Positions 20,395 through 29,812 of a stretch of 64,000 nt of DNA are shown piece by piece. Origin of the DNA: an uncultured Lachnospiraceae bacterium. Its GTDB lineage: Bacteria; Bacillota; Clostridia; Lachnospirales; Lachnospiraceae. The translations under genes were made by a program, and so were the position numbers. Each line of letters opens with the position of its first letter. The first letter of the stretch is position 1. The stretch is taken from NCBI GenBank assembly GCA_910589385.1, contig CAJUTU010000015.1, positions 8,207 to 72,206 of the forward strand, given 5' to 3'. The notes beneath the pieces were generated by a model. That model had not been told where the DNA came from. It ran no database searches and was given only the letters and a program-made list of their open reading frames with translations.

Positions 20395-20937
20395 ATGGGG
20401 AGTGGGTTAATTTCGCATATTGAGATAGAAACAGAATATTTGATAGTATTTCTATTTATGATTCAAATATTACTGTTTATTTTGCTGATTAGCGTCCACA
20501 TGAAATATAACAGATTAAAAAGAAGTTATAATGTGTTTATGCGGGGAAAAGATGGAAAGAATCTGGAAGAAAGAATTATAAAAAAATTTGAACAGATAGA
20601 TCGGATTGCCAGGATCACAAAGAAAAATGAAGAAAGTATCCGTAAGATAAATAAAAAGATTAAAAAGAATTATCAAAAAGTAGGGATCATAAGATATGAT
20701 GCATTTCAAGAGATGGGAGGGAATCTTAGTTTTGCGCTGACAATGCTGGACGAAGAGGATAGTGGATGGATATTAAATTCAATGCATAGCCGGGAAGGAT
20801 GTTATACTTATGTAAAAGAAATTGTTAAGGGAGAAAGTTATATTGAACTTTCAGAAGAAGAGAAAGATTCTTTGGAGCATGCTATTTTCCAGGAGGCATA
20901 TGATATAAAAGATATTAATATAAGGAAATTAAAGTAG
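20395..20937 (+). CDS. DUF4446 family membrane-anchored protein
   Basis: A 180-residue protein. One N-terminal transmembrane helix (about residues 14-38, FLFMIQILLFILLIS) is followed by a basic coiled-coil segment (ERIIKKFEQIDRIARI to KKIKKNY). A C-terminal globular part is RYDAFQEMGGNLSFALTMLD to DSGWILNSMHSREG. This matches the DUF4446 family often found beside parB in Clostridia; function is unknown. The ATG at 20395 has GGAGGATATTT directly upstream and is preferred to an in-frame TTG at 20371. Its position suggests a link with the origin or membrane, which is inference. Confidence 0.8.
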   Translation: MGSGLISHIEIETEYLIVFLFMIQILLFILLISVHMKYNRLKRSYNVFMRGKDGKNLEERIIKKFEQIDRIARITKKNEESIRKINKKIKKNYQKVGIIRYDAFQEMGGNLSFALTMLDEEDSGWILNSMHSREGCYTYVKEIVKGESYIELSEEEKDSLEHAIFQEAYDIKDINIRKLK

Positions 20938-21046
20938 CGAAAATAGTTATCAGATCAGATGCTGTTAGGAAATGTATAATTGAATATTGTAAATAAGAAT
21001 AATAAATAGAAATACACAGTTTATTGCAAAGCATAGGAGGAGAAAA

Positions 21047-22333
21047 ATGTTAGATATTAAATTCGTAAGAACAAATCCAGAAACTGTAAAACAAAATATT
21101 AAAAATAAATTTCAGGATGAAAAACTTCCTCTGGTTGATGAAGTTCTGGAACTGGATGCGAGGAATCGGGCAATTAAGCAGGAGGTTGAGGCGCTTCGTG
21201 CTGAAAAGAATAAGATTTCTAAACAGATTGGCGCTATGATGGCTCAGGGAAAAAGGGAAGAAGCAGAAGAGTTAAAGAAAAAGATTGCAGAAAATGCTGA
21301 CAGGGTAGAGTCGCTTTCTATAGAGGAAAAAGAGGTAGAAGAAAAGCTTAAAAAAGATATGATGACTATCCCAAACATCATTGACCCATCTGTTCCGATA
21401 GGTAAAGATGACAGCGAGAATGTTGAAGTTGAGCGGTTTGGAGAGGCAGTAGTACCTGATTTTGAAATTCCATATCATACGGAAATCATGGAAAGATTTC
21501 ATGGTATTGATATGGAAAGTGCAAGAAAAGTGGCTGGAAATGGTTTTTACTATTTGATGGGTGACATTGCAAGACTTCATTCAGCAGTCATTGCTTATGC
21601 AAGAGATTTCATGATAAAGCGTGGATTTACTTATTGTGTTCCTCCTTTCATGATCCGAAGTAATGTTGTGACTGGTGTTATGAGTTTTGCAGAAATGGAT
21701 GCCATGATGTACAAGATTGAGGGAGAAGATTTATATTTGATTGGAACAAGCGAGCATTCCATGATTGGAAAATTTATTGATACTCAGCTGGCAGAAGAAG
21801 AATTGCCTAAGACATTAACCAGCTATTCTCCATGCTTTAGAAAAGAAAAGGGAGCACATGGAATCGAAGAAAGAGGAGTTTATCGTATCCACCAATTTGA
21901 AAAGCAGGAAATGATCGTAGTATGTAAGCCGGAAGAAAGCCCAAAATGGTATGATAATCTCTGGCAAAATACAGTAGACTTATTTAGGTCGTTAGACATT
22001 CCTGTGCGTACGTTAGAATGCTGTTCTGGTGATCTTGCTGATTTGAAAGTAAAGTCTGTTGATGTTGAGGCGTGGTCTCCAAGACAGAAAAAGTATTTTG
22101 AGGTTGGGAGCTGCTCTAATCTTGGGGATGCTCAGGCACGGAGATTAGGAATCCGTGTAAAAGGAGAAAATGGAAAGTATTTTGCCCACACACTGAATAA
22201 TACAGTAGTTGCACCTCCAAGAATGTTGATTGCTTTTTTGGAAAATAATCTAAATGAAGATGGTTCAGTAAAAATACCAGAAGCACTTCAGCCATATATG
22301 GGAGGAACTAAGGTTCTTACTCCTGAAAAGTAA
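21047..22333 (+). CDS. serS: Seryl-tRNA synthetase
   Basis: A 428-residue class II synthetase. The N-terminal tRNA-binding coiled coil is KQEVEALRAEKNKISKQIG to EEKEVEEKLKKD. Motif 2 is CFRKEKGAHGIEERGVYRIH and motif 3 is TLNNTVVAPPRMLIAFLENN. It charges tRNA-Ser. Motif 3 departs from the common bacterial form (NGSGLAVGRTLVAILEN) while keeping the class II arginine. No T-box leader is visible in the 110 bases before it; the ribosome site is AGGAGGAG. Confidence 0.95.
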   Translation: MLDIKFVRTNPETVKQNIKNKFQDEKLPLVDEVLELDARNRAIKQEVEALRAEKNKISKQIGAMMAQGKREEAEELKKKIAENADRVESLSIEEKEVEEKLKKDMMTIPNIIDPSVPIGKDDSENVEVERFGEAVVPDFEIPYHTEIMERFHGIDMESARKVAGNGFYYLMGDIARLHSAVIAYARDFMIKRGFTYCVPPFMIRSNVVTGVMSFAEMDAMMYKIEGEDLYLIGTSEHSMIGKFIDTQLAEEELPKTLTSYSPCFRKEKGAHGIEERGVYRIHQFEKQEMIVVCKPEESPKWYDNLWQNTVDLFRSLDIPVRTLECCSGDLADLKVKSVDVEAWSPRQKKYFEVGSCSNLGDAQARRLGIRVKGENGKYFAHTLNNTVVAPPRMLIAFLENNLNEDGSVKIPEALQPYMGGTKVLTPEK

Positions 22334-22408
22334 ATGATACCGGTTAGAGGATTTATCTGATAAAGTATACCCAAAGGGCATCCAAAAATAAAGAAATTGG
22401 AGAATATC

Positions 22409-23284
22409 ATGCATCAATATTTAAAAGCAATTGGATTCGGCAATCTTTCTACAAAGAGAGAATTGAAAGAAATTTTAAATCAGGTAGAGAATAATTATAC
22501 GCATCAAACAGTAATATCATATAACGAATCTATAGACTTTTGTGAACTGCAGAAAGACTTCGGACAGGGAATTGGTATTGCTTTATATGGAGAAATGGAT
22601 GAAAAAGAGAAATTTGATGCAGATTATTATATCCCATATTTTAAAGGCAATGGAGTCACAACATTTTCAGAAGTAACAGTAGAAAAGAGAATAGACAGGG
22701 AACAATATGTAGGAATATGCGAAGATCCAAAGGTTGGAATCAGTTTGATATTTTGTGTAAAAAATGGAGTGGAGTACAAGAAAGAATGCCAGTTTGGAAC
22801 TATATCCGGATTGAATACTTCTGTTACATTCTCAGGATTAGCATTGTCCGGGAAAATATTGTTTCCTGTTAAAAAAAGTCCGCAGCAGATAGAGAGTGTG
22901 AGTGAAGCCTCCGACAATCGGAGAAATCTTCTTAGTGCAGCGCGGAATGGAGATCAGACAGCCATTGAAACACTGACTCTGGATGATATTGATATCTATT
23001 CTCAAGTATCCAGAAGGCTTCTGCATGAAGATGTATTTACAATTGTAGATACATATTTTATGCCCTATGGAGTAGAATGCGATATCTATTCTATTATGGG
23101 GGAAATATTAGATGTCATTGAAATTGAAAACCAAGTAACAAAAGAGAAAATATATCAACTTCGGTTAGATGTCAATGAATTGCAGTTTGATGTCTGCGTG
23201 CCAAAAAGTGAAGTCCTGGGAGAACCAGGAATTGGAAGAAGATTTAAAGGAACAATCTGGCTGCAGGGTGAGATTAATTTTTAA
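22409..23284 (+). CDS. DUF3881-like protein of unknown function
   Basis: A soluble protein of about 291 residues starting MHQYLKAIGFGNLSTKREL, with an acidic, mixed alpha/beta composition and no signal peptide or membrane helix. The C-terminal half includes EDVFTIVDTYFMPYGVECD and VCVPKSEVLGEPGIGRRFKG. The sequence pattern fits a Lachnospiraceae family known as DUF3881; no activity is known. The ATG at 22409 follows TTGGAGAATATC. It may be cotranscribed with serS (75-bp gap, no terminator seen). Confidence 0.6.
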   Translation: MHQYLKAIGFGNLSTKRELKEILNQVENNYTHQTVISYNESIDFCELQKDFGQGIGIALYGEMDEKEKFDADYYIPYFKGNGVTTFSEVTVEKRIDREQYVGICEDPKVGISLIFCVKNGVEYKKECQFGTISGLNTSVTFSGLALSGKILFPVKKSPQQIESVSEASDNRRNLLSAARNGDQTAIETLTLDDIDIYSQVSRRLLHEDVFTIVDTYFMPYGVECDIYSIMGEILDVIEIENQVTKEKIYQLRLDVNELQFDVCVPKSEVLGEPGIGRRFKGTIWLQGEINF

Positions 23285-23300
23285 TTGTGGACAGGAGATA

Positions 23301-23342
23301 GAAAACCGCCCCTTGTGACTGATATCATTGGGGGCGGTTTTC
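23301..23342 (+). terminator. Strong terminator closing the core block
   Basis: GAAAACCGCCCC at 23301-23312 pairs perfectly with GGGGCGGTTTTC at 23331-23342 around an 18-base loop, followed by TTAT. It ends the last rightward gene of the origin block; the next gene is convergent. Confidence 0.85.
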
Positions 23343-23451
23343 TTATAAAGTTTGGAATTACCAGCTTTTATATCTTTTGCAGCACAAGATATTCATAGAA
23401 AATATGTTCCAACAGATGACGGCAGCCAGCAATTGAGTTCCTAAAAAATCT

Positions 23452-24363
23452 TTACTGCCACATTTTCGTATCATCGCCGAACCAGATAACCCGGTTTCTT
23501 CCAAAACGTTTTGCATCATACAACATAGTATCTGCGATATTTAAATATGTACTGTATTGATCATCACTCTTTGGAATGACTGTGACACCGCCGGCACTGA
23601 CCGTCACCCACTGGGATACAGAAGGCATATGCGGAATGTGAAGTTCTTCAATCTTCTGCCGAATTTGTTTTATATATTCAAACGTATTATGGGCGTCATC
23701 ACCTAAAACAATAGAAATAAACTCCTCACCACCATAGCGGGCAACAAAGTCTGTAGTACGCCGCAGGTTGGTGGAAAGTATATTCGCCACGGCGGCTATT
23801 ACTTTGTCTCCGGCCGGATGGCCAAATGTATCATTGTATGATTTGAAATGGTCTATATCAAACATACAGATGGAAAACGGAATCTGGAGCCGGGAAGCCT
23901 CTTTCCATTTTTTTAGGCTGTAACGTTCATAGCGCCGCCTGTTCGCAATACCAGTCAGCTGGTCTGTCATAGATTGTTGTTCTACCTGCCTGCGGTACTG
24001 GTAAAGCTTGACATGGGTATTTACTCTGGCCTGTACGATCAGTGGGTGAAATGGCTTTGTAATATAGTCAACCGCACCTAAAGTAAATCCACGCTGTTCA
24101 TTTTCTATATCAGAAAGGCTTGTAATCAAAATCACGGGAACGCTTCGGGTAATGATTTCATCCTGTAGTCTCTTCAGCAGTGTAAAACCATCCATTCCCG
24201 GCATGATCACATCCAGAAGGATCAGAGAAAAATCTTCAGAGCTTGCATAGCGAAGCCCATCTTCTGCTGTCTGCGCCACCGTAATATCATAATCTGCCTC
24301 CAGGATAGATTTTAACTGGGAAGCTTGTATAACACTGTCATCTACAATCAATATTTTTTCCAT
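23452..24363 (-). CDS. Response regulator with GGDEF domain (diguanylate cyclase)
   Basis: A 303-residue PleD-like protein. The receiver domain (residues 1-120) has the acidic pocket IVDDS, the phosphoacceptor Asp51 in LILLDVIMPG and the conserved lysine in ITKPF. The GGDEF domain (about 130-300) has the active-site loop YGGEEF at 210-215 and an RTTD product-inhibition I-site at 202-205, exactly five residues before it. It should make c-di-GMP when phosphorylated and be feedback-inhibited. No partner kinase is adjacent. A PilZ receptor is encoded 3.5 kb away. Confidence 0.93.
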   Translation of the reverse strand: MEKILIVDDSVIQASQLKSILEADYDITVAQTAEDGLRYASSEDFSLILLDVIMPGMDGFTLLKRLQDEIITRSVPVILITSLSDIENEQRGFTLGAVDYITKPFHPLIVQARVNTHVKLYQYRRQVEQQSMTDQLTGIANRRRYERYSLKKWKEASRLQIPFSICMFDIDHFKSYNDTFGHPAGDKVIAAVANILSTNLRRTTDFVARYGGEEFISIVLGDDAHNTFEYIKQIRQKIEELHIPHMPSVSQWVTVSAGGVTVIPKSDDQYSTYLNIADTMLYDAKRFGRNRVIWFGDDTKMWQ

Positions 24364-24532
24364 ATCGAATCTTCTCCTTCGAACTAATTATGTTTACATG
24401 ATAACAGTTTACAAAAATACAGAATTTTTTGCAACTATTTTCAAGTAACTGCTTTTATTTTATATATCACAGTGGTCTTATTTTAGGGCGCAAAATCCAT
24501 TTGGGATCAGCTTTTTCGTATATGACGGCATA

Positions 24533-24575
24533 AAAAAAGCCCTGAAATATACCTGCTCCAGAGCTTCCATTTACC
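24533..24575 (-). terminator. Possible terminator after the AAA/PD-(D/E)XK gene
   Basis: On the minus strand, an imperfect stem AAGCTCTG / CAGGGCTT with a loop of about 19 bases is followed by a run of seven T. It lies 12 bases after the gene stop. Confidence 0.45.
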
Positions 24576-24586
24576 TCTATTGATTT

Positions 24587-26281
24587 TTAATTATTTTTCG
24601 CCAACATGACTCTGCACCGTTTTTTATAACATGCAATCCCGTATTTAAGGATGTTCTCTACCCCGTCATCAGAAAGGTCATCCTCATATCTGGTATACTC
24701 AATCTGTTTTAATGCTTCTTTGCAAGCAGTGTCCAGATCTCCGTTGTGTGCATATTTCACTTCTATGATAATCCCCATATCTCCGGTATCCGGTTCCGCA
24801 AGAATATATGCATAACCTTCACCCATTTCCCGGTTAGAAGAGATGCCCCATTGATTCTTCACACCCAGAATTCCTAAAAGGATTCCATGATAAAAGTTTT
24901 CTTTCATTTCCGTTCTTACAGCTGTATCACGGATACTGATGGTCCTTCTTAAATATTCTATAAAAATTTGTTCTACACTTTCTGCATCTTCATTCTGCAA
25001 GGCATCACAGAAACGGTTCAGCGTATCCCCGTCTTCCCGGACATTTTCCTTAAAAAATTCCATGATCTGCGTCACATAAATATCCCGGATCTCCAGATTA
25101 GGAATTGCCAGTTTCATCTGTCTTCCCTCTGCTTTTCCCCGCTGTGTCAGATAACCGGTGGTAAAGAGCAGGCTCCAGATATTATCAATCGTCTGATAAA
25201 TCTCCGAATATGTGAGTTCCTGATGGATTTCCTTTGTAATGGTTTCCCCTGCTACCAGGCGCTCAATCTCCCGTTTGGTCGCAGCATTTGCCGATTCCTG
25301 AATGAACCGTTTCACTGCGTCATTGCTGCTGGTATTGATCCAGTAGTTTTCCGGCTGCACATGAGGCTCACTCCTGATTCTGTCACAATGGTTCAGTACA
25401 TCCCATGGGCAATATACTTCCGCATTTCCAAATTGATATCCGTCATACCACCTTTTTACTTCCTCATAATGATCGGCCACACCATAATACTCTAGAAGTT
25501 CCCTTACTTCTTTGTCTGTAAAACCAAAGTATTCATCAAAACGCTCATCTGCAATAGTCAATACCTTTAGGTTATTAAGTCCTGTAAAGATACTCTCCTT
25601 TGAAATCCGAAGGCATCCTGTCAACACCGCTAATTTCAAACTATTGTTCGTCTTCAGTGCCTCACCTAGCATACTACGGATCAGGGAGACCATCTGATCA
25701 TAGTAGCCATTTGTATGGGCTTTTGCCAATGGAACATCATATTCATCAATCAGCAGGATAACTTTTGTATTATGATGCTTTTCCAACATTTCTGACAATA
25801 TTCTCAGGCTGTCGCAAAATGTAGCTTCGTCCATATTTCTGTCCAAAAGGCTCTGATATTCCAGTTTGTCACTTTCACTTAGCTTATCACTCTCCAAAAG
25901 ATACTGCACTTTTGACGCAGCACGTCTCACAGCCCGGGCTCCCATCCGGAATGCCATTTTATAATTAAGCGCATCCATTCCTTTCAAGGAAATGGATACA
26001 ACTGGATACTTCCCCATATATCCCTCACGAAGCGCAGTCTCTTTTGAAATTTCCAGTCCATCAAAAATACTTTTATCTCCATCCAATGAGAAAAAGTGTT
26101 CAAGCATGCTCATATTCAATGATTTCCCAAATCTTCTAGGACGGGTGAACAGATTCACCGCTCCCCAGCTATGAAGTAAATCTACAATAAGACCTGTTTT
26201 ATCTATATAGTAAAAATCTTCTTTCCTGATTTCTTCGAAATTTTCAATCCCCATCGGAAGTTTTTTCTTTCGCATCTCCAT
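24587..26281 (-). CDS. AAA-ATPase-like protein with PD-(D/E)XK nuclease-like C-terminus (DUF1703 type)
   Basis: A protein of about 564 residues. The N-terminal part has GIENFEEIRKEDFYYIDKT and the P-loop-like FTRPRRFGKSLNMSML. A second motif, VILLIDEYDVPLAKA, looks like Walker B. The C-terminal part ends with a PD-(D/E)XK-like core (MGIIIEVKYAHNGDLDTACK and QIEYTRYEDDL). Such proteins occur in many copies in Lachnospiraceae and Bacteroidales; their role is unproven, with suggestions of mobile-element or defence function. The chosen ATG (26281) has GGAAGGAG 11 bases upstream. The gene appears intact, unlike the two related-type relics at 34.8 and 52 kb. Confidence 0.85.
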   Translation of the reverse strand: MEMRKKKLPMGIENFEEIRKEDFYYIDKTGLIVDLLHSWGAVNLFTRPRRFGKSLNMSMLEHFFSLDGDKSIFDGLEISKETALREGYMGKYPVVSISLKGMDALNYKMAFRMGARAVRRAASKVQYLLESDKLSESDKLEYQSLLDRNMDEATFCDSLRILSEMLEKHHNTKVILLIDEYDVPLAKAHTNGYYDQMVSLIRSMLGEALKTNNSLKLAVLTGCLRISKESIFTGLNNLKVLTIADERFDEYFGFTDKEVRELLEYYGVADHYEEVKRWYDGYQFGNAEVYCPWDVLNHCDRIRSEPHVQPENYWINTSSNDAVKRFIQESANAATKREIERLVAGETITKEIHQELTYSEIYQTIDNIWSLLFTTGYLTQRGKAEGRQMKLAIPNLEIRDIYVTQIMEFFKENVREDGDTLNRFCDALQNEDAESVEQIFIEYLRRTISIRDTAVRTEMKENFYHGILLGILGVKNQWGISSNREMGEGYAYILAEPDTGDMGIIIEVKYAHNGDLDTACKEALKQIEYTRYEDDLSDDGVENILKYGIACYKKRCRVMLAKNN

Positions 26282-26379
26282 CTCTTTCCACGCTCCTTCC
26301 ATCATCCTTAAGACATTTTATGCCTTCTTCATCCGTATCTCATACCGCACGGCTTAAGCAAAAGGAAAGCATATTACAG

Positions 26380-26427
26380 ATCCCATGAAGTTTCAAGGAT
26401 CTGAAAAAGCCTGAACTTCATGGGATT
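26380..26427. terminator. Inverted repeat, probable terminator between two minus-strand genes
   Basis: ATCCCATGAAGTT pairs with AACTTCATGGGAT (13 pairs) around a 22-base loop. It lies just after the cyclophilin gene on the minus strand. A T-rich tail is present on the plus strand (TCTCTCTTTCTT), not clearly on the minus strand, so direction is uncertain. Confidence 0.5.
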
Positions 26428-26448
26428 CTCTCTTTCTTAGAAATCAGT

Positions 26449-27102
26449 TTAATCAATTACTTTAATAGATGTGATAGTCGGCTGGTCATCAAAAGCCACG
26501 GTTCCGTTGTTATCTTTTACAGGAGTATCCTCGCAGATTTCGTCAACAATCTCTATCCCTTCCGTTACATGTCCGAATGCGGCATAGCTTCCATCCAGAG
26601 AAGAGCTGTCCTCATGGACAATGAAGAACTGGGAGGAAGCGCTGTCAGGGTCATTGGATCTTGCCATGGAGATTACGCCCCGTTCGTGGGAAATATCATT
26701 CTCCACGCCGTTTTTTGAAAATTCTCCTTTGATAGTTTTATCCGAACCGCCGGTTCCATTTCCCAGCGGGTCTCCGCCCTGAATCATAAAACCGCTTATG
26801 ATCCGGTGGAATGTCAGGCCGTCATAGAAACCGTCTTCTGCAAGATTGATAAAATTGGTTACAGAGATTGGAGCGATATCGGCATCTAGCTCCACCGAGA
26901 TCGTACCGTAATCTTTTACTTCGATTTCTACATGGTGGAGGCCCTCCAGATAGTCTTCTTCCTCTGGAACGGCATCTTTTTCTTCTGTACGTGCTGTGCT
27001 GCTGCCTGTCTGTGATGTATTTCCTCCATTTGAACCACATCCGGCGATGAGAGCAGAGAAAAGAGCGATACATAACAAGCAGTTTATTAATTTTTTCATC
27101 AT
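26449..27102 (-). CDS. Peptidyl-prolyl cis-trans isomerase lipoprotein (cyclophilin type)
   Basis: A 217-residue protein. A lipoprotein signal peptide ends in the lipobox LIAGC (Cys about 22), followed by a Ser/Thr/Gly-rich linker. The cyclophilin fold has FHRIISGFMIQGGDPLGNG and SASSQFFIVHED plus GHVTEGIEIVDEI. It should assist protein folding on the outer face of the membrane. The RBS is GGAGGTAAAT before two consecutive ATG codons; either could start. The gene is single and flanked by terminators. Confidence 0.92.
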   Translation of the reverse strand: MMKKLINCLLCIALFSALIAGCGSNGGNTSQTGSSTARTEEKDAVPEEEDYLEGLHHVEIEVKDYGTISVELDADIAPISVTNFINLAEDGFYDGLTFHRIISGFMIQGGDPLGNGTGGSDKTIKGEFSKNGVENDISHERGVISMARSNDPDSASSQFFIVHEDSSSLDGSYAAFGHVTEGIEIVDEICEDTPVKDNNGTVAFDDQPTITSIKVID

Positions 27103-27170
27103 ATTTACCTCCGAATTTTTTACAGAGTTATATTACCATAAGCAGGGTGGGATTACAATTAGAAACTTTA

Positions 27171-27200
27171 AAAGGCATGTGCTCCCCTGCATATGCCTTT
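27171..27200 (-). terminator. Terminator after the PilZ gene
   Basis: AAAGGCAT pairs with ATGCCTTT within a 30-base hairpin. On the minus strand it is followed by TTTAAAGTTTCT. Its sequence closely resembles the hairpin at 54051-54080. Confidence 0.65.
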
Positions 27201-27224
27201 CATACTGTTTATATAATTTTCTAT

Positions 27225-27887
27225 TCAGCCTGCTGACAGTAATGCAATCGTTTGCGTGAGTTCCTCCTGGTCTGCTTCTGTCAGCTCAAGGAAACGGCAT
27301 CCGTACTCAAATCTGTATCCATCCTGTTCTTTTTCTGCAATACGCAATACCTCACAATACATAACAGAAAGCGGCCTGTCCTCGATCAATCTGGCTTTTA
27401 GCAAAAATCTGTCGCCCTTATGATACCGATACTCCGTCTGGATACATGCCCCTCCCACACTGATATTTAAAATCTTACATGCCTGCTCACTTTCCTTCGT
27501 TCCCTCAGCTGCCGTGGCTGCCGCGGCAATATCTGTACTAAACCGGGGATATGCACGTTCATTCTCGATCTTGGTAATGATCAGATCGTCCAGCTGCCAT
27601 GTATGTTCATGCAGGGGAAATAGATTCGCTTCCATAAAAACAGCCTTTTTTTTCCAGTCACTATAACCGCGGAGCTTTACCGGAATAGGCAGAATCTCTA
27701 TATTTTGAAATTTATCTGTCGAGGAATATTGATATAATTCTGCTGTATTCCCCTGAGGATTCTGTAATTTAGCGATAAAAAGCATTTTCCCATCAAGCGC
27801 TTTTACGATAACCTGCATGCCGGAATAAATTTCTAGTCCCTGTATGTCTTTTTCAGATTTTTTTTTCAATAAACCAAATAAGCCCAT
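27225..27887 (-). CDS. PilZ-domain c-di-GMP-binding protein
   Basis: A 220-residue protein. An N-terminal YcgR-like beta domain (residues 1-105) is followed by a PilZ domain with the ligand motifs RAYPR (RxxxR, residues 111-115) and NISVGG (D/NxSxxG, 141-146). Both are intact, so c-di-GMP binding is expected. The linker between the motifs carries an unusual Ala-rich insertion (AAAATAAEGTKESE). Together with the GGDEF protein at 23.4-24.4 kb it suggests a local c-di-GMP circuit; the target is unknown. Confidence 0.88.
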   Translation of the reverse strand: MGLFGLLKKKSEKDIQGLEIYSGMQVIVKALDGKMLFIAKLQNPQGNTAELYQYSSTDKFQNIEILPIPVKLRGYSDWKKKAVFMEANLFPLHEHTWQLDDLIITKIENERAYPRFSTDIAAAATAAEGTKESEQACKILNISVGGACIQTEYRYHKGDRFLLKARLIEDRPLSVMYCEVLRIAEKEQDGYRFEYGCRFLELTEADQEELTQTIALLSAG

Positions 27888-28098
27888 TTTTATGTATCCC
27901 TCTCTATCCTTAAAGTTATCATTTTAATTTTACAACAAAAGCCTGTAATTCGTATTTTCCATAAATAGTATAATGTAGTTTGGTGAAAGTTGCAATCATC
28001 TGTTTTGGCGGGAGGTTATAGTTTATGGGCTAACGGTGATTTTTTGCGAACCGTAGCGGAAAACTACAAGAAAATTTGCCTTTATGACATTATAGGAG

Positions 28099-28303
28099 TA
28101 TGATTGTATTACACAAGGATGTGGATTTGTTGTTACGGTGATCATCGGAATCTGCACTGGGATTCCTGACCCGGATGTTTTTGTACTGGCAGGCGGTTTT
28201 ATCCAGATGGTTGGGCTGAATGATCTTCTAGCAGCACAGTTTCAGTACAGTCCAGGAAAGATTAATCCTGGAGAAAAATATTTAAAAATCGGAGGTATGG
28301 GCG
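28099..28303 (+). pseudogene. Possible ROK-family C-terminal relic
   Basis: In the 416-bp gap before the xylulokinase gene, a frame without a good start reads GFVVTVIIGICTGIPDPDVF then VLAGGFIQMVGLNDLLA. 'DPDVFVLAGG' resembles the C-terminal DPEVIVIGGG motif of ROK repressors and kinases. XylR-type ROK proteins often sit beside xylB. No upstream part is present. The remainder of the gap (27888-28098) shows no recognised feature. Confidence 0.3.
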
Positions 28304-29782
28304 ATGGCAGTGATCCTAGGTATTGATATTGGTACATCCAGTATCAAATCTATGTTGTTGGATACGGAGAAAGGTGTAATCGCTGTAAAGGCGAAGGAAT
28401 ATGGTGTGGATATTCCGCAAAAAGACTATGCGGAGCAGAACCCTCAAATGTGGTGGTCATCCCTTGTAGAGACATTGAGCTGGCTGAAAGAGCAGTATAA
28501 GCCTGCTTATGAAAGCATTGCTGCTGTCGGATATTCCGGCCAGATGCATGGTCTGGTCCTTGTGGGGGAAAATGGGAATCCGGTAAGGCCGGCGATCATC
28601 TGGCTGGATCAACGTGCCGGGAAACAACTGGCAGAGATACAATCCTTGATTTCAAAAGAAGAGATGGGAAATATCTTCTGCAACCGTGTCAGCAGTGGAT
28701 TTGCGTTTCCCTCCCTGCTGTGGGTCAGGGAGATGGAACCGGAGATTTTTTCCAGGGTAAAGAGCATTCTCTGTCCAAAGGATTATCTGAGGCTGAAAAT
28801 GACAGGGAGCATTGGCGCTGAGGCTGTGGATGCTTCTTCTACCGGCATTTTTTCTACGGCAGAAAGGGATTGGGCATGGGAGATCATCGATCGATTTGCT
28901 TTACCCAGAGAAATATTTCCGCAGGTCTTTGAGTCCGGTGAGATTGCAGGCACGATCAGTAAAGCCTGTGCGGAGGAGACAGGGCTTCCGGCAGGAATCC
29001 CCGTGATCTTCGGGGCAGGCGACCAGCCTGCGCAAAGCATTGGAAATGGTGTGATCCAGGATGGAAAGCTGATCTGTAATATTGGAACAGGCGGACAGAT
29101 TTCTGCGTTTATAAAAACACCGGTCTATGATAAGCAGCTTCGAACCAATACATTTTGCCATGCAATACGTGGTTCGTATACCATTTTCGGAGCTACCCTG
29201 TGCGGCGGAATGTCGATGAACTGGGCTAAAAATAAGGTACTACATGTGGAAAATTATGAGATGGTCAATTCGTTGGCTGCTTCTGTAAGACCCGGGGCGG
29301 ATGGGCTGATCTATCTTCCATATTTATCCGGTGAAAGAACGCCTCATATGAATCCAAATGCAAAAGGTATGTTCTTTGGAATGATATTAAGGCATGGACA
29401 GGGACATTTTCTGAGGGCTGTTATGGAGGGCGTGACTTACAGTTTAAAGGATAGTCTGAGGATCATTCAAGAACTGGGCGTAGATGCCCCGATGATCATA
29501 GCGTCCGGCGGTGCCGCCGCATCCGGCCAGTGGCTTCAGATCCAGGCGGACATTTTGGAAAAGCCGGTCTGCGCAAGCCGGGTAAAAGAGCAGGCATGCC
29601 TTGGAAGCTGTATACTGGCAGCGGCAGGAACCGGGATTTTGCCTTCTCTTGAAGCAGGATGCGAAAGATTTGTTACGATGGATGACAGGACGTTTCTTCC
29701 GGATGAGAAAAATACGGCTATATACAGAGAAGGGTATGAAAAATATAAGGAGCTTTATAAAAGGGTACAAGATCTGATGTAA
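28304..29782 (+). CDS. xylB: Xylulokinase (FGGY carbohydrate kinase)
   Basis: A 492-residue FGGY kinase. The N-terminal ATP/sugar-binding motif is VILGIDIGTSSIKSMLLD, followed by GYSGQMHGLVLV, IIWLDQRAG, the catalytic-region GAGDQPAQSIGNG and the C-terminal FGGY signature VTYSLKDSLRIIQELGV with IASGGAAASGQW. The QMHG motif and AIIWLDQRA favour D-xylulose as substrate. The product, xylulose 5-phosphate, enters the pentose phosphate pathway. GGAGGT lies seven bases before the ATG. No other xylose genes are adjacent. Confidence 0.88.
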   Translation: MAVILGIDIGTSSIKSMLLDTEKGVIAVKAKEYGVDIPQKDYAEQNPQMWWSSLVETLSWLKEQYKPAYESIAAVGYSGQMHGLVLVGENGNPVRPAIIWLDQRAGKQLAEIQSLISKEEMGNIFCNRVSSGFAFPSLLWVREMEPEIFSRVKSILCPKDYLRLKMTGSIGAEAVDASSTGIFSTAERDWAWEIIDRFALPREIFPQVFESGEIAGTISKACAEETGLPAGIPVIFGAGDQPAQSIGNGVIQDGKLICNIGTGGQISAFIKTPVYDKQLRTNTFCHAIRGSYTIFGATLCGGMSMNWAKNKVLHVENYEMVNSLAASVRPGADGLIYLPYLSGERTPHMNPNAKGMFFGMILRHGQGHFLRAVMEGVTYSLKDSLRIIQELGVDAPMIIASGGAAASGQWLQIQADILEKPVCASRVKEQACLGSCILAAAGTGILPSLEAGCERFVTMDDRTFLPDEKNTAIYREGYEKYKELYKRVQDLM

Positions 29783-29812
29783 CGTATCATCAAAACGAAT
29801 CAAAATTCTTCA

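Noticed and set aside
20938..21046. Possible T-box leader before serS (and before thrS at 29783-29891)
   Set aside because: Both gaps are only about 110 bases, with no specifier stem, T-box sequence or terminator hairpin visible.
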